A stretch of DNA of 64,000 nt from Linanthus parryae (GCA_023055425.1 JALGPY010000009.1:56048616-56112615), one strand, 5' to 3'. Positions 1 to 14,422 are shown, counted from the first letter of the stretch. Made by a program: numbers and translations. The notes: a model not told the origin generated them from the letters alone.

Positions 1-338
1 ACAATCGAATGTTGACTTCAATTCGGACGAGTATGATCTGTTAATTAGTTTGGATAGGAGAGAATATAAATCGTCGACCACCAATTAGCATTGTTAATAC
101 AACTTCGTCATTTATTATTGCGCCATTAATAGACTATTTGAAATTCCTAGCCTATATTATTCTGGGTATTTGGTGAGGTTATAGTTTATTCATACTTGCA
201 TAGATTGATTTATTTCAAATTTGGTTGTCTAAGGGAAATTAAGTTAGCAGCCCTGCAACTTCATGCTTTTTCAATCTTACTTTTTGTTATATCTATCATT
301 TGCTACTCATTCTATATATTAATTGGAACTAATACCCT

Positions 339-558
339 AAACTTTATCTCCTGCAAAAAGCTTTTCTCAAAGGTTTTGGTTGCAAAAGACCTAGTTGTTC
401 TATCAGTTATCTTTTTGGCACTTTCTAAAAATAGCATTAGCTGCAACACATGGTTCTACCTTCTTCACAAACTTCGCGGAGTATGATCAAGATGGGGAAA
501 ATTGGAGCCCTCAAGGAAGGTATGGGGAAATCAGGATACAATGTGCATTCGTTAACTA
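339..558 (+). pseudogene. Decayed class III peroxidase fragment (left copy)
   Basis: Two pieces of a peroxidase gene survive here in the same order as in the intact gene at 2900-5142. At about 361-406 the reading frame gives AKDLVVLS, matching VKDLVVLS just before the proximal histidine of the intact copy, and it ends at the same exon-3 splice position. At about 455-558 the C-terminal end can be read as TFFTNFA, SMIKMGKIGAL and RYGEIRIQCAFVN, but only by changing frame twice. The proximal-histidine region and most of exon 4 are missing, so no active enzyme can be made. It is most likely the remnant of a tandem duplicate. Confidence 0.75.
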
Positions 559-2817
559 AGTTAAATCAGAATCATGTTTTACATTCCCTTTTTCTTCGAG
601 TTGCAGCCTTTCGCTGTGTCTCGTAATTGTATCTACCAAGTTATCTTTATTCCGGTTCAACAAAATAATAAGTGGTTCAAAGAAACCTAATAATATGTCT
701 GGGTTTACTACTTGCTTGTGCTTTGTTTTTCAAATATTCACTTAGGAAACTATAACGACCCTAGTGGAAGGCACTGCTCAACAAATTACTCAGCATTAGC
801 ATATTAAAATGCAAAAGTTACGACGGACGAGATAGTGATGATCTTGCAGACTTGATGAAACCAGATAGACGTAGGGGAAAAAGATAAGAGCACACACTCT
901 ACGCCTTCTGAGACTCAGAAACTGTTGGATTTAAAAAGGCAAAACCTTAATTTTTGCCAAAAAATAAAAAGGTCCCAAAATTGCCAAACGCAAAGGGGAA
1001 AAAGATTGGCCTAAATCGGTTTCAAAATGACGTCCTAACTGACAAAGGAGATATTATTAAATAGCAAAAAAAACTCCAAACAACACTTTGGAAGGGTAAA
1101 CATCATAATCTGAGTTGGAGTCGAGGTCACTGTGCGCGCCCAAAGAGAGATTTCTCAATTGGGATAGCAATTGTTAATTGGACACCCGTAGCCAAAGTTA
1201 TCGCCAAAAGAGTGAACACCTAAAGAGTGAACGCCTAATAAGATGAACCCAATTAGGAATATCTCACAATTACTTCTTTCCTTTGCGCTGATTTGCCCGC
1301 TCATGATAATTATGCGATCGTCATCGCGTCTGACAGCTCGGCATTTTTTATCTCATAGGCTCCTGCATTATTAAGCCTCGAAGGTCTTATGAGTAAACAC
1401 CTAGAATCTATATATTTGATGTCTAACTCACAAATTTTCGGATGTGAAATGGGTTATTCAAATAGAAATGAGAAATCCCACAAACCCAAATAAAAGATAA
1501 CTATAATGCAATTCAAAGGTGTATGTAACAAGTGCAGGCCTATCGCAAAACATTAGGACTTTTTTATAAAAAGAAACATGCAGTATCAGCATATTGCATC
1601 ATATATTTCTTAGGTATTGCTAACCCGATAACCAACATATAACTCGTCCCTTCGCTTACCTAAATGTCAATTGAGTCTCCCCATAATTCATGCTAAAAGG
1701 ACATCCGTATAGAGGTATTTATCGTTTGACTAGACAAATTCACAAGGAAAAAATGTAACCTTTGTAGTCGAACTGAAGATTATTGGTCTCGGACAAGAGT
1801 TAAAATAAACAAAGGGTAAGACGCGGGAATGAGAAAACTTGTTGAAGAATGGTCAACCCATGAATCACATTATTCAAATAGATTTTTGAATTCACGACTA
1901 CTAAAAATATTGTTGCAACTGGCTGCAAGCTGATAGATCCAGGATTTTATATCCATTGTCAACCCATCTCACTGTCTCAGTGGTATGTTTCATCAACCGA
2001 TATGCTATTTCCGTGTCATTCCTTCAAAATATTTAGACCTAATCTCATTCAAACTGCCCTCTTTCTTGCATCGTAATCCATCTCCACACGAAACATGCTT
2101 TCTTTAGTGTTACATTATAATTTCTTAATGATTACCAACAAATTCTATATTAGTCTAACAATGTTTCTCCTAATTTTTATTGGAATGGCTGGAACTCGTC
2201 ATATACGGATATGATATACAAACTGGGAAACCCAAAACAAAGGGAAAATATCTTTCCAGTTGCAGTAGTATTATTGAACTGAGGGTCAGTTTGGTAACAG
2301 CTAAAAATCTAAATAACCAGCTGAAAATAATCTGAAAAAATAAGATGGCTTGAAAGTCTGAATTGAAAATCCTTTTGGCATCAGCTTAGAATCTGCAGGA
2401 TGTGAGAATTGGCAACATTAGAGACTAAATAATCTGCAGATTACTACTCCAACATACATTTTAATTGGAATTGCAAAACTGTGTAACGACAAATGGAAAT
2501 AAATTAAACTGATCGATTTGAATCAGAATTGATTAAATTTGGGTTCCCAGACATGCACCAAGATAACAGAATTCTGACTTGGTTTTAGAAGGATTACAAA
2601 GTTATCAGAAGAAGCATACGCCCACTAGCACCAACTAGGCTAAACCCTATTGCTTAATGGTATTAAGAACTCATTTAGGGGACATTCTCCGTAGGTACTG
2701 TTTCATTATCAAAGATCAGATTATATCACAATTAACTAAAATTGGTCAAAGCTTATCGGAACAACAAAATAATTCATGGGTTTTGCAAGAAAAGTTCAAA
2801 AGGGCCTCTTGGGGCGC
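559..2817. other. Non-coding spacer upstream of the peroxidase gene
   Basis: No convincing gene is visible in this AT-rich 2.3-kb stretch. The part from about 2280 to 2500 (gggtcagtttggtaac onward) resembles the end of a small inverted-repeat element, but I could not find a matching second end. The distal promoter of the peroxidase gene must lie within the last part of this stretch. Confidence 0.5.
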
Positions 2818-2827
2818 TTATAAATAA
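2818..2827 (+). promoter_or_regulatory. TATA box of the peroxidase gene
   Basis: The sequence ttataaataa lies about 75 bases before the ATG at 2900. That leaves room for a start site some 30 bases downstream and a short 5' leader. No other TATA-like motif is closer to the gene. Confidence 0.6.
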
Positions 2828-2899
2828 CATGGATACTATTGTTGAAGTTGTATAACGGGAAACAATATTTGTAGTAAATTTTACTTTCTTTCAAGTGCA

Positions 2900-5142
<2,243 letters not shown>

Positions 5143-5262
5143 CAAATGATGGCCTTTCTCGTTAGTTCCTTTCTTGTTTATTTTCTTCTTTCTCGCTTGG
5201 CTTTGATGTGGCGAACAATTGTGCAGGATAATTGTATGTGCGTCTGTGTGTGTGTGTGAATG

Positions 5263-5268
5263 AATAAA
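5263..5268 (+). terminator. Polyadenylation signal of the peroxidase gene
   Basis: AATAAA lies about 120 bases after the stop codon, next to a GT-rich stretch (tgtgtgtgtg), as in plant 3' ends. Confidence 0.5.
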
Positions 5269-5417
5269 ATTGGGAGTGTTAATTGTGCAGAATAATCATA
5301 CTTGCGTGTGTGTCATTGAACATAAATGTGCGTTTATTACTTTGTAGTTTCTTGCCTAGTTTCTTCAAAGGAAAAATACATGGAAACAAGATCTTACAGA
5401 TTAAAATGCACAAAACA

Positions 5418-5489
5418 CGCCGTTGCCGGGGATCGAACCCGGGTCACCCGCGTGACAGGCGGGAATACTTACCACTATACTACAACGAC
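5418..5489 (-). tRNA. tRNA-Asp (GTC)
   Basis: On the minus strand the 72 bases start GTCGTTG and end CAACGGC plus discriminator G, giving a seven-pair acceptor stem with one G-U pair. The A box reads TAGTATAGTGGT. The anticodon loop is CTGTCAC with anticodon GTC. The B box is GGTTCGATCC inside a perfect T stem. This is the normal plant cytosolic tRNA-Asp and appears intact. CCA is not encoded, as expected for a nuclear gene. Confidence 0.96.
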
Positions 5490-6466
5490 TTGGTTGTTGT
5501 CCAGCTAACATTTAATTTCTTTAACCATAATTTCATTTAGCCCAATTAAGACCCGATTGAGATTGTTATGCAGCCAGAGAAACATATACACTCTGCATAA
5601 AACATTCTTGACCTGTCTTCAATTCCAATCACATCTCCGACTACAACTACCTGATAAATAGTTACAACTCGGAAGGTTAAATTTCTCTAATTAACGATGA
5701 CTCCGTGCAATATTCATTTCTTCTTAAGGAGTGGAAAGGTGTACAAAAAGCATTGCCACAATGGTCTGACTAATGAAACACATACTATGCTGATTTTCTT
5801 TCCCAATCCTTAACTCTCTTCTTATATTAAGGAGATGTTTGTTCAAAACAAACACTAAGGAAATGAAAGTATTTGGCAACAGATACTTGTTTATTGTGAC
5901 GACCTTAAGACCGTATTGAAAGTCCAATCTCTATCCTTATTTTTAAAGAAATTATCAGAAAATACGACGCATAACCTTGTGTGTTATTAAATAGAGAAAA
6001 TTGAGATATAACCCGTAAATGCGCAAACGAGAGTGATCAGACTCGTTATTATGAGTTCCCGAAAAAGTAAGCATGGCCCGATACCTTAAGGAGGGTGATA
6101 ATGCTCAAGGTTTATGACTTTTATGTGTTCATCAAGTGAGGTCGTTTTGTAGATTGGGAAGTTTCTATGGATTTGAAAATGGTGGCTTTAGTGAAGGGAA
6201 TTAAAGTGAAGTACTTTAGGCTATTAGGTAATTTTTGTGGGGGCTAAATTCCATAAATTGTGATCATGACAGAAATATAAAATACAAAAAATTAAGTGGT
6301 AGCATCCAGCTCTCTCATGTTTGGCCACCCCTCATTATGTCTATTATTGTTGTCTTTGCTCGTTACTAGATACAGATAATTGTGAATGAATCTCTTCCCA
6401 GTACAAACTCTATAAAAAAAAAGGCCTTCCACCTTCCGTTACATGATTTTGTTTTCTTTTCTTTCA
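5490..6466. other. Spacer between tRNA-Asp and peroxidase relic
   Basis: I see no gene. The last ~40 bases (acatgattttgttttctt up to ttctttcag at 6466) look like the 3' end of a peroxidase intron 3, so the duplicated segment that made the relic began inside that intron. Confidence 0.5.
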
Positions 6467-6846
6467 GGCTGGCGCACCATAGGAATCAGTCGTTGATAAA
6501 GCTCCTCAAAACGGTTGTACAATTGCATGGGCAAAGGCGACACCGACCAAACACTGGACCTAAACTGCATGATCAAGCAGAAGTAGAAATGCAAGCCAGC
6601 AAATGTGGGTTACATTTGTTGAGATGGACCTTGAGAGCTCCCTAACTGTGGGAAACAATTACTACTCTGTTGTGGCAAAAGAATAGGAATATTTGTATCC
6701 GATTGAGCTTATGTCATAGCTCGGGCAAGTTATCCGTATCCTACTTTTGTGGGAGATTTTGCAATGTCGATGATGAAAATGGATCAGATCGGTGTCCTCA
6801 CTGAATATCTGGTAGAAATAGAAAATTATGTCGCGCCATCAACTAA
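6467..6846 (+). pseudogene. Peroxidase exon 4 pseudogene (right copy)
   Basis: This stretch aligns along its whole length with exon 4 of the intact gene, from just after an intron-like ttctttcag to the terminal GCCATCAACTAA. It is damaged. A TAG replaces a lysine codon in the KLKEKC region, there are several short deletions (one removes the segment after GLFQSD), and there are frame changes. Recognisable blocks include YYSVVAK and YPYPTF-like sequence, and MSMMKMDQIGVLT can be read near the end. Exons 1-3 are absent nearby, so only the 3' end was duplicated or retained. Confidence 0.85.
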
Positions 6847-7411
6847 TGATTGTTTCTCTCGAATGTGGTAGTCCTCCTTCCCCTAAACATTTTTTTCTGT
6901 AGTACCAAAAAGTGACATTTCCCTTACATGATTTTGATTTTTGGTTATCAATTATGCAGAAGAATAGTGTGTGTGTGTGTATCTAAATAAATATAGTGTG
7001 TATGCGAGTGCTTGTGTGTTAATGAATAAAATTTCGAGTTCTTACTTCATAATTTCTATTTCATAAAAATTAGCTAAAGTTGGATTATAGATAAAGTTTC
7101 AAGCTCAACTTGAGAATAAGTAGGAACAGCCGAACAAATAAATATATATGTAGTTATATACCAAAATATAGCACATTACGACACTACACACATTGTCCAT
7201 CCAGTGCGCCAAATTTTCGATGTGTTTGGTTATAATCTTTCTGAATAGATGGAGCGAGATATTAATGTTGAAATCTGAGATCTCAAGGTAAATAAACCAT
7301 TAATGGATGATGGTGAGTTGCAGAAGAGAGAGAAGAAAACGAAGAAGCAATGAGAATGAAGAAAAATGATTTTTGTTATTGATAAAGTTATCCCACATTG
7401 AGGATTATAGC
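6847..7411. other. Spacer and left part of an old LTR interrupted by the gypsy element
   Basis: The first half is AT-rich spacer with a short TG microsatellite near 6966. From about 7219 the sequence (ttataatctttctgaata through gataaagttatcccacattg) joins smoothly to 22189 onward if the gypsy element and one copy of its ATAGC target duplication are removed. The joined sequence abuts a minus-strand Copia RNase H end, so it is probably the 3' LTR of that Copia remnant. Confidence 0.5.
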
Positions 7412-8030
7412 TGTAGATAGTGCTTTCTGGGCAGACAGGTCTTGGCCAAGTGGCAATCATCTAGCACATCATATTGTGCTCCACACACACTGGATCACCA
7501 GCCGCGCTGATCCACGTGGGGGCTGCGAGACAGGGCCCTCGCATACCACTGCACGGGACTTGTAGGGACTTAGTGGTTTGGAGGCTAGAGTAAGTCATGT
7601 CGCGTGCGAGCCAAGCCCGCGCGCGGCCCTTAGTAACTGCTTTTGAGAGATTTATGGCACGAGCTCCATAAACCCGGTCAAACCCGGTCAACCCCATAAC
7701 GGTTCCGGTATACGCGGATAACGTGCTGTAACGGTCCCTATGTACGCGGACAAACGTGCCGTTGTGGTTAAGCTAATTAAGCCGCCATTGATGGGCGCAT
7801 TAACCACACTACAACGGTCACATTCTCCGTTATATATAGGATCGTTAACCCTTCCATACAAGGGAGAACAACCAGACATACGCGGAAGCTCTGCCAAACC
7901 CCTGTCTCTCTCTCATACAGTGCTATTGCCTTACTCTCTCCCTACACACAACCCAACACTTCCTGTGCCATTTTCTATTCTCTGCCTTTGGTGTACACGG
8001 AGTTCTCTCTGCAGGATTCTCTTGTACACA
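7412..8030 (+). repeat. 5' LTR of the gypsy element
   Basis: It starts TGTAGATAGTGC and ends TTGTACACA, with the TG...CA termini of LTRs. A TATA-like tatatataggatcg lies near 7830. It is 619 bases long against 609 for the 3' copy. Confidence 0.95.
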
Positions 8031-8051
8031 TTTTGGTGAACCCGACGTGAA
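8031..8051 (+). other. Primer-binding site of the gypsy element
   Basis: Right after the LTR comes TTTTGGTGAACCCGACGTGA. TGG at the LTR junction is the expected complement of a tRNA CCA end. I could not assign the tRNA with certainty. Confidence 0.65.
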
Positions 8052-8070
8052 CTTACCATTGCAAGCAACC

Positions 8071-10683
8071 ATGTCTCATGAGGACGATGTTAGTAACAGA
8101 TCGCCTTCCACGGAGACCACTTCGGGGGAGGAGGCCCGCCGTACTCCTACAGCTACCGGTGAAGCTCCGACACTAGAAGCCTTGGACGCCACCATCCAGA
8201 ATCAGGCGAAGGCTCTCAAAGCTCAATCTGCACAGCTGGAACGGATAATGGCTGTCCTGGGGACTCTCGCCCCAAACCCCACACCAGCCACCACCGTCTC
8301 TCAGGGAGGAGGAGCCTCCACCACTCAAGGATTGGGAGTGTCAACCACGCCACCCAATCCTAACCTGCAAACTCCACCGGCGACTACGCAGCTACCCTCA
8401 ATTCAGGGGTCAACAGCTCAAATGTTGCCTCTTGCTACTCATACTCCTCAACCTCCAACCTTGGTACCTAATCCGGCCTCACAGTATCCCTTGCCTCCTC
8501 CAATGGCAACGTGGGGTAACGTGAATTCACAATATGTTCCTAGCCCTCCTGCGACATATGTGTCGCCTCCGCCTGCGGCAACCCCTCCTCCTGCTGCTGA
8601 GGGAAGTGCTCCGGAGTGTATGACGTCGCTGCAACGGCGCATAGACACTATTCTGGCTCACCAATCGTTCGCGGATACCATCATCCCGAAGCTTGACAAC
8701 GACCCGCCTATTACACGAGAGATCTACCTCATGCCTAACTCTACTGGGTACAAGGCTCCCAAATGGGACAAGTTCGAAGATGTCAATGGGAACGCCCATG
8801 AGCATGTCATGCGCTTCAATGATGTAATGGGTCCGTATGGGGCAGATCCTAAGCTGCTGATGCGCGAGTTCTCGAAATCCTTGGGGAACGTGGCTTACAA
8901 GTGGTACAGGACGTTGGAAGCCGGATCCGTGAAGACCTGGGACGACATGGTCCAGAAGTTTTACACTAAGTTTTTCCAGATGGAGGAAAAGGTGACGATG
9001 ATTCATCTCTCGCGGATGTACCAGAAGCGCGAGGAGGATGGAATAACATTCATCAAGAAGTTCAGGGCCAAGTCCTTGGAATGCAAAGATGTGATACTCG
9101 AAAGCAGACTCGTGGAGATATGCCTGCAATGCATGCGAGACGAGTACAAAGGTATGCTTATCAACCTGCAAACACCTACATTTTCGCAGCTAATTGAATG
9201 CACGAAGAATATCGAGCCTATAGTGGAGAGGCAGAAAAAGAGGAATGCCCCTGAGAGATCCTCGAGCGGTACCACTTTCAAAATTGGGAGGTTTAGCTAC
9301 AAGAGAGCGCGTGAGGCTGAAGTGAACACGGTCTCGCCCCAAAAGCAGCCGAAGGTAGTAAACTTCGATGCGCCACCTCTGCCATGTTCGGTAGAAGAAG
9401 CAAGCGACCTTTGCAGACAATGGCGTAAAGACGGTATCCTACCGTCGCTCGAAAAAGCACCCTCCAGGGAGATGGTGAGGGACCCGAAGTGGTGCGAATG
9501 TCACGGAAAGGTCATGCGTCCCACGGCTGACTGCAAGAAGCTCAGAATCATGGTAAGCCAAAAGATGAAAAATGGCGAACTGATCGTCAGTGATCAAAGG
9601 CAGAATGTGCGAAACAATCCACTCCCTGCCCATGCGGAGCAAGAGTCGAAAGACAAAGAGGTCGCCATGATCTCGATTGTGGACCTTGAAGAGGTTGCAG
9701 AGGATGGTCTACCCATCATTGCCGACATCCACGGTGACGAAGACTACAGCATAGACACGGAGGACGAACGTGCCGATCGAATGAAGGGATCGCATGGGTT
9801 CAGCAGGTTCTTCGATGAGATGAATTTCTCAGAGAAATACCGTAGGGAGATGACAAAGGCGATCCTGAGGATAGCAGAAGATTATGAGGAGGATATTGTA
9901 GTCTCTAATGGAAAGGTCGTCAGGGCGTCTCGCTCGACAGCAAAGGTCATAACCTTCTCCGCAGATGACAAAAAGACAGACGCGGGCCACCAGAAGCCTC
10001 TGTACGTAACAGCAATCATCAATGGCGTGGAGTTCAAAAGAGCGTTCTTTGACGGAGGAGCAGCAGTTAACGTTGTTTCGCTCCGTACTCTGAAGTTAGC
10101 AGGAATTCCGGAGCACAAGATCGTCAAGCGTCCATCCCCGCTGATGGGATTCGGAAGCGACTCCAGAATGACGATAGGATGGATCCGCCTGGGTGTCCAG
10201 ATTGGCAAAATCAAGTGTTCAGCAAAATTCTATGTCATAGATGCGAACACTACGCATCACATGATTATAGGTCAGGCCTGGATTCATCGCTTTGATGCTG
10301 TTCCTTCAACAGCTCACCAAGTGATGAAAGCTATTTGGAATGACAGAATAGTTGAGATACCAGCTTCGACAAATCCTTTCAACATGGATGAAGCGCATCT
10401 CAGTGAGGCGGTGTGGTTCACCGAGATGGCAGATGAGCAAACGCCGGGACCATTCAACCCCACTCCTTTGCCCCGATGGGAGGACATCAAAGATCAGTCA
10501 CCCGCAGGAGTGATGGTGACAAGAGAGGATGCCAAGGAAAAGCCGTCTACGCGAGAGGAGGCGTCGCGGATTGCCTACCAGCGAAAGAACGTGTACACTC
10601 TGAAAAGGATAGCAAAACATGATCCTGAAGGCAAGGAGATAGAGAGTTTCTACGCCAACGGGAAGAAATGCTATCGCATATGA
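8071..10683 (+). CDS. Gag-protease polyprotein of the Tat gypsy element
   Basis: This is an 870-residue open frame from ATG 8071. An earlier in-frame GTG at 8047 falls in the primer-site region and was not used. The first ~190 residues are proline/threonine-rich. The retrotransposon Gag core follows (HEHVMRFNDVMG ... WDDMVQKFYTKF ... ITFIKKFR). A zinc-knuckle-like CECHGKVMRPTADC near 9495 has R where relatives have the first H of the motif, so metal binding may be lost. The aspartic protease shows AFFDGGAAVNVVS near 10050, with DGG in place of the usual DTG/DSG. Gag forms the particle and the protease cleaves the polyprotein. The frame ends at TGA and the RT segment continues in the same frame. 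Confidence 0.9.
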   Translation: MSHEDDVSNRSPSTETTSGEEARRTPTATGEAPTLEALDATIQNQAKALKAQSAQLERIMAVLGTLAPNPTPATTVSQGGGASTTQGLGVSTTPPNPNLQTPPATTQLPSIQGSTAQMLPLATHTPQPPTLVPNPASQYPLPPPMATWGNVNSQYVPSPPATYVSPPPAATPPPAAEGSAPECMTSLQRRIDTILAHQSFADTIIPKLDNDPPITREIYLMPNSTGYKAPKWDKFEDVNGNAHEHVMRFNDVMGPYGADPKLLMREFSKSLGNVAYKWYRTLEAGSVKTWDDMVQKFYTKFFQMEEKVTMIHLSRMYQKREEDGITFIKKFRAKSLECKDVILESRLVEICLQCMRDEYKGMLINLQTPTFSQLIECTKNIEPIVERQKKRNAPERSSSGTTFKIGRFSYKRAREAEVNTVSPQKQPKVVNFDAPPLPCSVEEASDLCRQWRKDGILPSLEKAPSREMVRDPKWCECHGKVMRPTADCKKLRIMVSQKMKNGELIVSDQRQNVRNNPLPAHAEQESKDKEVAMISIVDLEEVAEDGLPIIADIHGDEDYSIDTEDERADRMKGSHGFSRFFDEMNFSEKYRREMTKAILRIAEDYEEDIVVSNGKVVRASRSTAKVITFSADDKKTDAGHQKPLYVTAIINGVEFKRAFFDGGAAVNVVSLRTLKLAGIPEHKIVKRPSPLMGFGSDSRMTIGWIRLGVQIGKIKCSAKFYVIDANTTHHMIIGQAWIHRFDAVPSTAHQVMKAIWNDRIVEIPASTNPFNMDEAHLSEAVWFTEMADEQTPGPFNPTPLPRWEDIKDQSPAGVMVTREDAKEKPSTREEASRIAYQRKNVYTLKRIAKHDPEGKEIESFYANGKKCYRI

Positions 10684-12795
10684 AGGTGCGCGGGGGTGTC
10701 CTCACGCGAGCATGGGGATATCCCTGAGCAAATCAATCAAATTGAGCAGGTTTCGGAGACAGACAAACCAATGTCGAGCGCTCTAGAAGAAAAACTCAAA
10801 GAAGCACCCGAATGCATGGAAGACAAACCCATACCACAAAAGCAGGAGCTGAAGGAGGTATTCCTAAGCCCGAGAAAAGAAAAGAAGAGGCCAGTTTTTC
10901 TAAGTGCGGACCTCACAGGCGAAGAGGAGGAAAGATTGCTACAACTCTTGACTGAGTACAAGGATGTGTTCGCATGGGAATACGATGAAATGCCCGGCCT
11001 GGACACGAGCATCACCATGCATCGGTTGGATGTGATTCCAGGATCCAAACCGGTAAAGCAGAGCACAAGAAGCTTTAGGCCAGAGCTCAACGTGAAGATT
11101 AAGCTGGAAATTGTCAAACTCCTGGATGCCAAATTCATAGAGCCAAATCACCATCCCACTTGGTTGGCCAACATTGTGCCAGTAGTAAAGAAGAATGGGC
11201 AACTTCACATCTGTGTAGACTTTCGGGATCTTAATCGCTTCTTCCCCAAGGATGATTTTCCACTCCCCAACATCGACTTACTTATCGATTCGACCGCGGG
11301 TCATCGCATGTTCATCTTCATGGACGGCTTTAGTGGGTACAATCAGATCAAGATGGACCCCGAAGATGCACGGAAAACCGCATTCATCACCCCGGTGGGA
11401 GTCTTCAATTACACGGTTATGCCTTTTGGTCTCAAAAACACAGGTGCAACTTACCAGCGGGCCATGATGGCCCTGTTTCACGACATGATGCACAAGGAAG
11501 TAGAATTCTACGTGGATGACCTGGTTGTTAAATCCAAGGAGGAGGCAGACCATCTGGGGGATTTGCGAAAAGTGTTCAACAGATGCAGAAGCTTTCAATT
11601 AAAGATGAAACCCATGAAGTGCGCATTCGGGGTAACATCAGGGAAGTTCTTGGCATGTGTGGTACATCGTCAAGGAATAGAGCCTGATCCTGCGAAAGTA
11701 TCGGCCATCACTAGCATGACGGCGCCGCATAACCAAAGTACCTTGAAAACCTTCTTGGGAAAGTTATCCTATCTGCGAAGGTTCGTCCCAGCGATCGCCG
11801 AAATCACCTACTGTTTCAGCGATCTCCTCAAGAAAGATGTTGTATACAACTGGACGGCAGAGCACGAGGCTGCGTTCGGAAAACTAAAGGATCTGTTGAC
11901 ATTGTCAAAAGTAATGATCGCACCTCAGCTCGGATCACCACTCTTGTTGTATCTGACGTCAACAAGGAGGTCTATAGGAGCACTCCTAGATCAGGAGTAC
12001 GAGGGTCAAGAAAGGCCTATCTACTACATCTCTCGCATAGTGCAGCCCGCAGAATCAAGGTACACGGACATCGAGCGACATTGCCTTGCCTTATTCTTTG
12101 TAATAGAAAAGTTGAGACACTATTTTGCTTCGCACAAAGTGGTAGTGGTCACAAAGAGTGATCCTATACGGTATCTTCTGACCCACACAACTCCTGGGGG
12201 AAGATTGGCAAAATGGTATATGACCATTTCTCAATATGACATCGCATGTGTACGACCCCGGGCGATCAAGTCGCAAGCGGTAGCGAATTTGCTAGCACAG
12301 TTCCCCAATAACAGTCATGAGCCTGTGATTGAAGAAGAATTGGAGGGACCTGAAATCTACGCAGTTGAGCTACCCTATTGGACGCTCCATTTCGATGGCT
12401 CGTCAACAAGGAAAGGTGGAGGCATTGGAATAGTCTTGACCAAACCAGATGGAGAGGTCATACAGATGTCCGCAAAGCTTGATTTCGCAGTCACCAACAA
12501 CGAAGCAGAGTATGAAGCCCTCATCACAGGACTTCACGCGGCGAGGGCCCTAGAAGTAAGCAATCTGACGGTCATGGGGGACTCCAAGCTAATCGTCAAA
12601 TAAGCCTCGGGCGAGTATGGTTTGAAGGAGATCAACCTATTACCCTACCGGACCTTGGTACAAAAACTGGTGCAACAGTTCTGTGACGTTAGGTACGAGC
12701 ACAAACCCATAGCGGACAATAGGCATGTTGATGCTTTAGCTACCTTGGGATCCAAGGTTAGTGCAGATAAAATGTCCCGCGAGAATTTCGATTGA
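10684..12795 (+). pseudogene. Reverse transcriptase, RNase H and second RNase H of the gypsy element
   Basis: It follows Gag-protease in the same frame after one TGA. The RT shows VDFRDLNRFFPKDDFPLP, MPFGLKNTGATYQ and the catalytic FYVDDLVV near 11508. The connection and first RNase H follow (RSIGALLDQEY ... YTDIERHCLAL). A second RNase H begins YWTLHFDGSSTRKGGG near 12376 and includes NNEAEYEALI. Two RNase H domains are typical of the Tat lineage. The frame is cut at 12601 by TAA where relatives have a CAA glutamine, a single C-to-T change. The same frame then runs on through ADNRHVDALATLGSK to a TGA near 12793. This copy therefore cannot make an intact Pol. Confidence 0.9.
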
Positions 12796-14422
12796 AGTGC
12801 GAACATCCTCAACGTTGACAGAGGACGTGTGCGACGATGAATGCATGAATGATGCAGACTGGAGAAAGTCAATCTTACGGGCCACGCAGAAGGCACGAGC
12901 AACGAGAATTGGGCATCCACAAAGGGGTACTGCATACATGACAACACCCTCTACTACAAGGGCCCTGGCGGAATACTCATGCGATGCGTCTCGGAGCAGG
13001 AGGGACGAGCGCTGTTAGAAAAGATTCACCAACATGCTTGCGGGGAAAGTGAGGTGTCAATCTATCGAAAAGCCCAGAGGTATGGCATTCATTTGCCGAA
13101 CATGTCAACGGCCGCAGCATTGATCCAAGGAAATTGCGAAAGTTGCGCACTGATCAAGGACTCTCTATTAATTGCTCTGACCGACGATGATGTGGATTGG
13201 AGGAAACCACTCTTTGACTTTCTCACGCAGGGTATTGTGCCTGAGTCGAGAAAAGAAGTCGAGAAACTAAAGAGAAAAGCAGCACGAAATGTGGTGCAAG
13301 AAAATATGCTTTGGCAAAGGGGCCATGAGAGCAACCTGCTGCGATGTCTAGACAGTAAGGAAGCACAAGAAGTGATGGACCTTTCTCATCAAGTGGAACA
13401 TCAGGGATGTGCGAAGTTATTCAGACAGCTCCTCTCAGTTGGTTACTTCTGGCCCACCATGGAGGCAGATTGCCGCACTAAAGTAAAACGCTGCCAGGAG
13501 TGCCAATTCAAAGGTAATTTAGTGCACGCTCCTGCCGTAGATCTACATGCGTTGGGAACACCATGGCCATTTCATACATGGGCTCTGGATTTCGTTGGTC
13601 CCATTCGACCGACCTCGCACGGGAATCATTTCATTCTCACCGCGACCGAGTTGTTCACCAAGTGGGTAGAAGCAATACCACTGAAGACAGCAAATGCGCT
13701 AGCCGTGGTCCATTTCATCCAAGAAAGCATCATATGCAGGTTCGGAATTCCAAACACCATTCTTTCGGATAATGGTACCCCCTTTGTCAATCGCCAGGTG
13801 GCTGCAAAGCTAGCAGAGTACAACATAAGGCAGATATGCTCCACTCCATACTACCCGAAGGGGAATGGGCAAGCGGAAGCAACCAACAAGACGTTATTAA
13901 GGATCTTGAGCAAGATGGTGGCGAATGACCACAAGAAATGGGCTGATTCTTTGAACATAGCCCTGTGGGCCTATCGGACTTCTCCAAGGACGCCCACGGG
14001 GGCCTCGCCATTTCTTTTATGCTATGGAGCTGAAGGTGTGGTACCTGCGGAAGTGAAGATCAACTCTGCAAGGTTGGCTTTTCATGCATTATATGACAAC
14101 CAACGCGATCATGACTTGGTCCTGTTAGAAGAGAAGCGGGAGCAAGCTAAAAATATTAACAAACGATACCAAGAAAGGATCGCTCGTGCGTACAACAAAA
14201 CAGTCCAACGTCGAGATTTCGCAGTTGGAGATTTTGGTCTTGCGCGCGTCTGACCTTTGCATGCGAGAGGCAGCCCACCCAAAATTCGCAGCCAATTGGG
14301 AAGGACCCTTTGAAGTCACAAAAGTATTTGATAGTGGCTACTGCAACATACGGAGGTTACATGGAACGGCCTCAACCCCAAGCTCAGTCAACATGCGCTG
14401 GATCAAGAAGTATTATCCTTAA
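12796..14422 (+). pseudogene. Integrase of the gypsy element (frameshifted)
   Basis: Integrase inserts the DNA copy into the host genome. After stops at about 12796-12850 the frame reopens with DNTLYYKGPGGILMRC. The zinc-binding part has HQVEH and CQEC near 13386-13500. The catalytic triad is visible as D in WALDFVGP, D in LSDNGTPF and E in GNGQAEATN. The main frame ends at 14253, but the tail continues one frame over (14186-14422) through HPKFAANWEGPFEV to VNMRWIKKYYP and a TAA, so a one-base shift truncates the C-terminal domain. There is no chromodomain, as expected for Tat elements. Confidence 0.88.

Noticed and set aside
1290..1560. Possible small gene or element in the left spacer
   Set aside because: There are no open frame, inverted ends or RNA motifs that I could support.
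8527..9171. 214-codon minus-strand frame within gag
   Set aside because: It is antisense to a clear Gag core, with no domain of its own.
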